64,000 nucleotides of DNA. Source: RYN-111 sp963760125. Lineage in GTDB: Bacteria; Actinomycetota; Actinomycetes; Mycobacteriales; SCTD01. Shown here piece after piece: positions 61,040 through 64,000 of this stretch (its first letter is position 1; every line of letters begins with the position of its first letter). Location: NCBI GenBank assembly GCA_963760125.1, contig CAVXBV010000007.1, forward strand, positions 186,001 to 250,000, in the 5' to 3' direction. Under the pieces are notes generated by a model. It had not been told where the DNA came from and searched no databases. It saw nothing but the letters and a program-made list of their open reading frames with translations. The position numbers and the translations under genes were made by a program.

Positions 61040-62071
61040 ATGACCGACAGCCCCGGCAGCACCACCGTGACCACGAAGATCGTCGTGCCTCAGGTCGTCT
61101 CCATGGTGTCCCTGCTCGGCAGCAGCGACGAACTCCTCGCGCTCCTCGAACGGCTGCTCGCCAGCGACGTGCACGTGCGCGGCAACGAGATCACGCTCAC
61201 CGGGTCATCGGCGGACAACGCCCTCGCGACGCGCCTGCTCGATGAGTTGCTCGCGCTGGTGGACCAGGGCCAGCAGCTGACGCCCGAGCTGGTCGAGCGG
61301 AGCCTTGCGATGCTCACCGACGGCGGCAACGAGCGCCCGGCCGACGTCCTCATGCTGAACATCGTCAGCAACCGAGGGCGCACGATCCGCCCGAAGACGA
61401 TCAACCAGCGCCGCTACGTCGAGGCCATCGACGACCACACCATCGTGTTCGGCATCGGGCCGGCCGGCACGGGCAAGACCTACCTCGCGATGGCCAAGGC
61501 CGTGCAGGCGCTGCTGTCCAAGCAGGTCACCAGGATCATCCTGACCCGCCCCGCGGTCGAGGCGGGCGAGCGACTCGGCTTCCTGCCCGGGACGCTGACC
61601 GACAAGATCGACCCGTACCTGCGGCCGCTGTACGACGCCCTGCACGAGATGATCGACGCGGACACCATTCCGCGGCTCATGGCGGCCGGCACCATCGAGG
61701 TCGCGCCGCTGGCGTACATGCGCGGTCGCTCCCTGAACGACGCGTTCATCATCCTCGACGAGGCCCAGAACACCTCCGCCGAGCAGATGAAGATGTTCCT
61801 GACCCGCCTGGGCTTCGGCTCCAAGATGGTCGTCACCGGTGACGTGACGCAGGTCGACCTGCCCGGCGGCACGGTCAGCGGGCTCCGCGTCGTGCGCGAC
61901 ATCCTGGACGGAGTGGCTGACATCCACTTCGCCGACCTCACGAGCGAGGACGTCGTGCGCCACCGACTCGTCGGTCGCATCGTCGACGCCTACGAGCAGT
62001 ACGACGCGGAGCTGGCCAGCACGGTGCGCGCACCGGGCCGCCGGGACGACAGCCGCCGAGGACCTCGGTGA
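61040..62071 (+). CDS. phoH: PhoH-family ATPase
   Basis: The 343-residue product has an N-terminal KH-like part and the PhoH P-loop domain: GIGPAGTGKTYLAMAKAVQALL, the RPAVEAGERLGFLPGTL segment and Walker B FIILDEAQNTSAEQMK. PhoH proteins are linked to RNA handling with YbeY. TAGGCT nine bases before ATG 61040 suggests a very short leader. Confidence 0.95.
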   Translation: MTDSPGSTTVTTKIVVPQVVSMVSLLGSSDELLALLERLLASDVHVRGNEITLTGSSADNALATRLLDELLALVDQGQQLTPELVERSLAMLTDGGNERPADVLMLNIVSNRGRTIRPKTINQRRYVEAIDDHTIVFGIGPAGTGKTYLAMAKAVQALLSKQVTRIILTRPAVEAGERLGFLPGTLTDKIDPYLRPLYDALHEMIDADTIPRLMAAGTIEVAPLAYMRGRSLNDAFIILDEAQNTSAEQMKMFLTRLGFGSKMVVTGDVTQVDLPGGTVSGLRVVRDILDGVADIHFADLTSEDVVRHRLVGRIVDAYEQYDAELASTVRAPGRRDDSRRGPR

Positions 62072-63405
62072 CCGATGCTCCGTCGTACGCCGGCGACCTG
62101 AACCGCTCGCTCGCCAAGGCCCAACGCGACTGGCGGGCGCCCTCGGTCGTCGCCGCGGTCATCCGGGACGGGCAGGTGACGTGGAGCGGGGCGATCGGCG
62201 ACGCCCGTGTGGGGAGCCAGCCGGCCGACGTCGACACCGCGTTCCGGATCGGGTCCATCACCAAGACCTTCACGGCGGTGCTCGTCCACCAGCTGCGGGA
62301 CGAGGGTCTGCTGGACCTCGACGAGCGGCTGGACGTGCACCTGCCCGGCACGCGGCACAGCAGCCTCACCCTGCGTCGCCTCCTGGCCCACAGCAGTGGG
62401 CTCCAGCGCGAGCTCGGGGACATGTGGATCACGCTCGGCGTCCCCGACCGGACGCAGCTGCTGGCCGAGCTCGAGGCCGCCGAGCAGGTGCTGCCGCCGG
62501 ACACCGCCCACCACTACAGCAACCTGGCGTACGCCGTCCTCGGGGACGTGGTCGGTCAGGTCACCGGCAGCTCGTGGGCGGAGCAGCTGCAGCAGCGCCT
62601 CCTGACCCCGCTGGGCATGACGGCGACCGCGATCGAGCCCGCTGGTCGCGCGGCGCAGGGGTACTTCACCGAGCCGTACGCCGATGCCGTGCGCGAGGAG
62701 TCGTCGTTTCCCACGGGCGCCGCTGGTCCGGCCATGCAGCTGTGGTCGACCGCGACCGACCTGGCCCGATGGGCGGCGTTCCTCGCCGACCCCGAGCCGG
62801 CGGTGCTCGCTTCCGCGACGCTCGAGCAGATGCGGCAGCCGCTGATCGTGTTCGACCCGAGCACCTTCGCCCTCGCCTGGGGTGCCGGGCTGATGCTGCG
62901 GCGCACCGGTGAGCGCGTGCTCCACGGGCACGGCGGCGCGATGCCCGGCTTCCTGGCCGGCTGCTACGCCTTCCGCGACGACCACGAGCGCGCTGGAGCT
63001 GTCGTGCTCACCAACACCGGCCGCTCCGCCGACCCCGAGGGCTTAGCGGCCGAGCTGCTCACGACGGCGCTCGACGCCGACCCCCGCACCGCGCCCGCCT
63101 GGGCGCCAGGTCCCGTCCCGCCGGAGCTGCGGGAGCTGCTCGGTCCCTGGTGGGCCGAGGGCTCCGAGGTCCTCGTGGAGTGGCGCGACGCCAGCCTGAC
63201 GATGATCGGTCGCGGTGCCGCCGAGGCGCGCAGGTCGACGTTCGAGCAGCTGACCTCGGACCGCTGGCGCGCCGTGGCGGGTCGCGAGCGGGGCGAGACC
63301 CTGCACGTGGTCCGGACTCCCACCGGGGACCACCTGCGGTTCGCCGGCTACGCCTACACCCGCGAACCACGATCGTTCGCTGAGCTCGGAGACGACAGAG
63401 CATGA
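62068..63405 (+). CDS. serine hydrolase (class C beta-lactamase/DD-peptidase fold)
   Basis: The 445-residue product has the active-site SxxK in GSITKTFTAV, the YxN equivalent HYSNLAYAVLG and HGG in LHGHGGAMPG. A lipocalin-like C-terminal domain of about 110 residues follows. There is no signal peptide, so a cytoplasmic esterase or peptidase is more likely than a lactamase. GTG 62068 overlaps the phoH stop and its stop overlaps ybeY, so it lies within an otherwise conserved RNA-processing operon, which is unusual. Confidence 0.88.
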   Translation: MTDAPSYAGDLNRSLAKAQRDWRAPSVVAAVIRDGQVTWSGAIGDARVGSQPADVDTAFRIGSITKTFTAVLVHQLRDEGLLDLDERLDVHLPGTRHSSLTLRRLLAHSSGLQRELGDMWITLGVPDRTQLLAELEAAEQVLPPDTAHHYSNLAYAVLGDVVGQVTGSSWAEQLQQRLLTPLGMTATAIEPAGRAAQGYFTEPYADAVREESSFPTGAAGPAMQLWSTATDLARWAAFLADPEPAVLASATLEQMRQPLIVFDPSTFALAWGAGLMLRRTGERVLHGHGGAMPGFLAGCYAFRDDHERAGAVVLTNTGRSADPEGLAAELLTTALDADPRTAPAWAPGPVPPELRELLGPWWAEGSEVLVEWRDASLTMIGRGAAEARRSTFEQLTSDRWRAVAGRERGETLHVVRTPTGDHLRFAGYAYTREPRSFAELGDDRA

Positions 63406-63887
63406 GCATCGAGATCCTGAACGAGTCGCAGCACGACGTCGACGAGCGGGCGATCGTCCTGGTCGCACGACACGTCCTGGACGCCATGGGGGTCTCGCCG
63501 CTCGCCGAGCTCTCGGTGCTGCTCGTCGACACCGAGCGCATGGCGGCTGAGCACGTGAAGTGGATGGACGAGCCGGGTCCCACCGACGTGATGGCGTTCC
63601 CGATGGACGAGCTCGACCTCCGGGGCTCCCGCGGCGCCGGCCACGCGCACCCGCCCGCCGGGCACGGCGACGACACCGAGCCGATGGTGCTCGGTGACAT
63701 CCTGCTCTGCCCCGAGGTGGCTCAGCGACAGGCGAGCGAGGCCGGTCACACGACGGGTGACGAGCTCGCGCTCCTCACCACGCACGGGGTGCTGCACCTG
63801 CTCGGGTTCGACCACGGCGAGCCCGACGAGCACGCGGAGATGTTCGGTCTGCAGGCCGAGCTGCTCGCGTCCTGGCGGGCCCGGTGA
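63402..63887 (+). CDS. ybeY: endoribonuclease YbeY
   Basis: The 161-residue product matures 16S rRNA and takes part in ribosome quality control. It has the zinc site HGVLHLLGFDHGEPDE (H3xH5xH) and GPTDVMAFPMDE. A His/Gly-rich insert near residues 75-90 is longer than usual. ATG 63402 overlaps the hydrolase stop and its stop overlaps the next gene. Confidence 0.95.
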   Translation: MSIEILNESQHDVDERAIVLVARHVLDAMGVSPLAELSVLLVDTERMAAEHVKWMDEPGPTDVMAFPMDELDLRGSRGAGHAHPPAGHGDDTEPMVLGDILLCPEVAQRQASEAGHTTGDELALLTTHGVLHLLGFDHGEPDEHAEMFGLQAELLASWRAR

Positions 63888-64000
63888 GCACGCTCTCCCA
63901 CCTGGTGACGCCGCTGGTGGCGATCGGGTTCGTCGTGATCGCGGCTGTCCTCACGTGCGCCGAGGTGGCGCTGTCGCGGATCTCCCGCGTCGCGGTCGAT
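63884..64000 (+). CDS. CNNM/hemolysin-family membrane protein (3' part missing)
   Basis: The first 39 codons (LVTPLVAIGFVVIAAVLTCAEVALSRISR) form the first helix of a DUF21-CBS-CorC_HlyC protein, a family of cation transporters. GTG 63884 overlaps the ybeY stop (GTGA). The position after ybeY is the usual one in Actinobacteria. The remainder lies beyond the window. Confidence 0.75.
   Translation, partial: MSTLSHLVTPLVAIGFVVIAAVLTCAEVALSRISRVAVD

Overview
The window is about 64 kb of very GC-rich DNA with dense, mostly co-oriented and overlapping genes (ATGA and GTGA junctions), frequent GTG starts and many apparently leaderless transcripts. The housekeeping order leuS, plsY, comEA-comEC-holA, rpsT (antisense), lepA, hemW, hrcA-dnaJ-rsmE, HIT, phoH, ybeY, CNNM/hemolysin-family gene is the order known from high-GC Gram-positive Actinobacteria. 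LLM-class oxidoreductase, SigE-family sigma, LPXTG anchoring and RsbW/SpoIIE signalling genes fit the same group. I cannot name a genus. No tRNA, rRNA, CRISPR, insertion sequence or prophage was seen.

Region A (1-23.9 kb) is an accessory catabolic and transport region. It holds a truncated aldehyde dehydrogenase, a secreted LPXTG beta-propeller protein with a secreted CocE-type hydrolase, a three-gene AarF-kinase operon, and a long coupled operon on the minus strand. That operon encodes an amidase, an EamA transporter, an MFS-LivF fusion, a LivH-LivM-LivG fusion, an anchored propeller, an Old Yellow Enzyme homologue, an LLM oxidoreductase and a SnoaL-like protein. Next to it are two TetR genes, a membrane-anchored LivK-like binding protein, an SDR and an acyl-CoA synthetase. 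A repeated operator-like element (core ACGGAGG/CCTCCGT) lies in the promoters of five of these transcription units, which suggests one TetR-controlled regulon for uptake and breakdown of an unknown amide- or acyl-type compound.

Region B (23.9-34.5 kb) holds a tightly coupled four-gene cassette (acyl-CoA dehydrogenase-like, PIG-L deacetylase, NodS-like methyltransferase, GT2 glycosyltransferase). After it come a GAF-GGDEF diguanylate cyclase, a MarR-MFS drug efflux pair, an 1101-residue RsbW-GAF-GAF-GAF-SpoIIE phosphatase and a PAP2-family lipid enzyme.

Region C (34.5-64 kb) is mostly conserved housekeeping. leuS is preceded by a leaderless 10-codon leader peptide and a tandem-hairpin terminator, which looks like an attenuator. 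comEC carries an apparent one-base frameshift, and its frame stays open into holA across an 11-bp tandem repeat. An ATP-grasp/alpha-E/transglutaminase trio precedes lepA. A GH16 gene has a near-perfect 22-bp palindrome upstream. hrcA-dnaJ carries a CIRCE operator. A SigE-family sigma factor is coupled to a membrane propeller protein, and a serine hydrolase sits between phoH and ybeY. The last gene is cut by the window edge.
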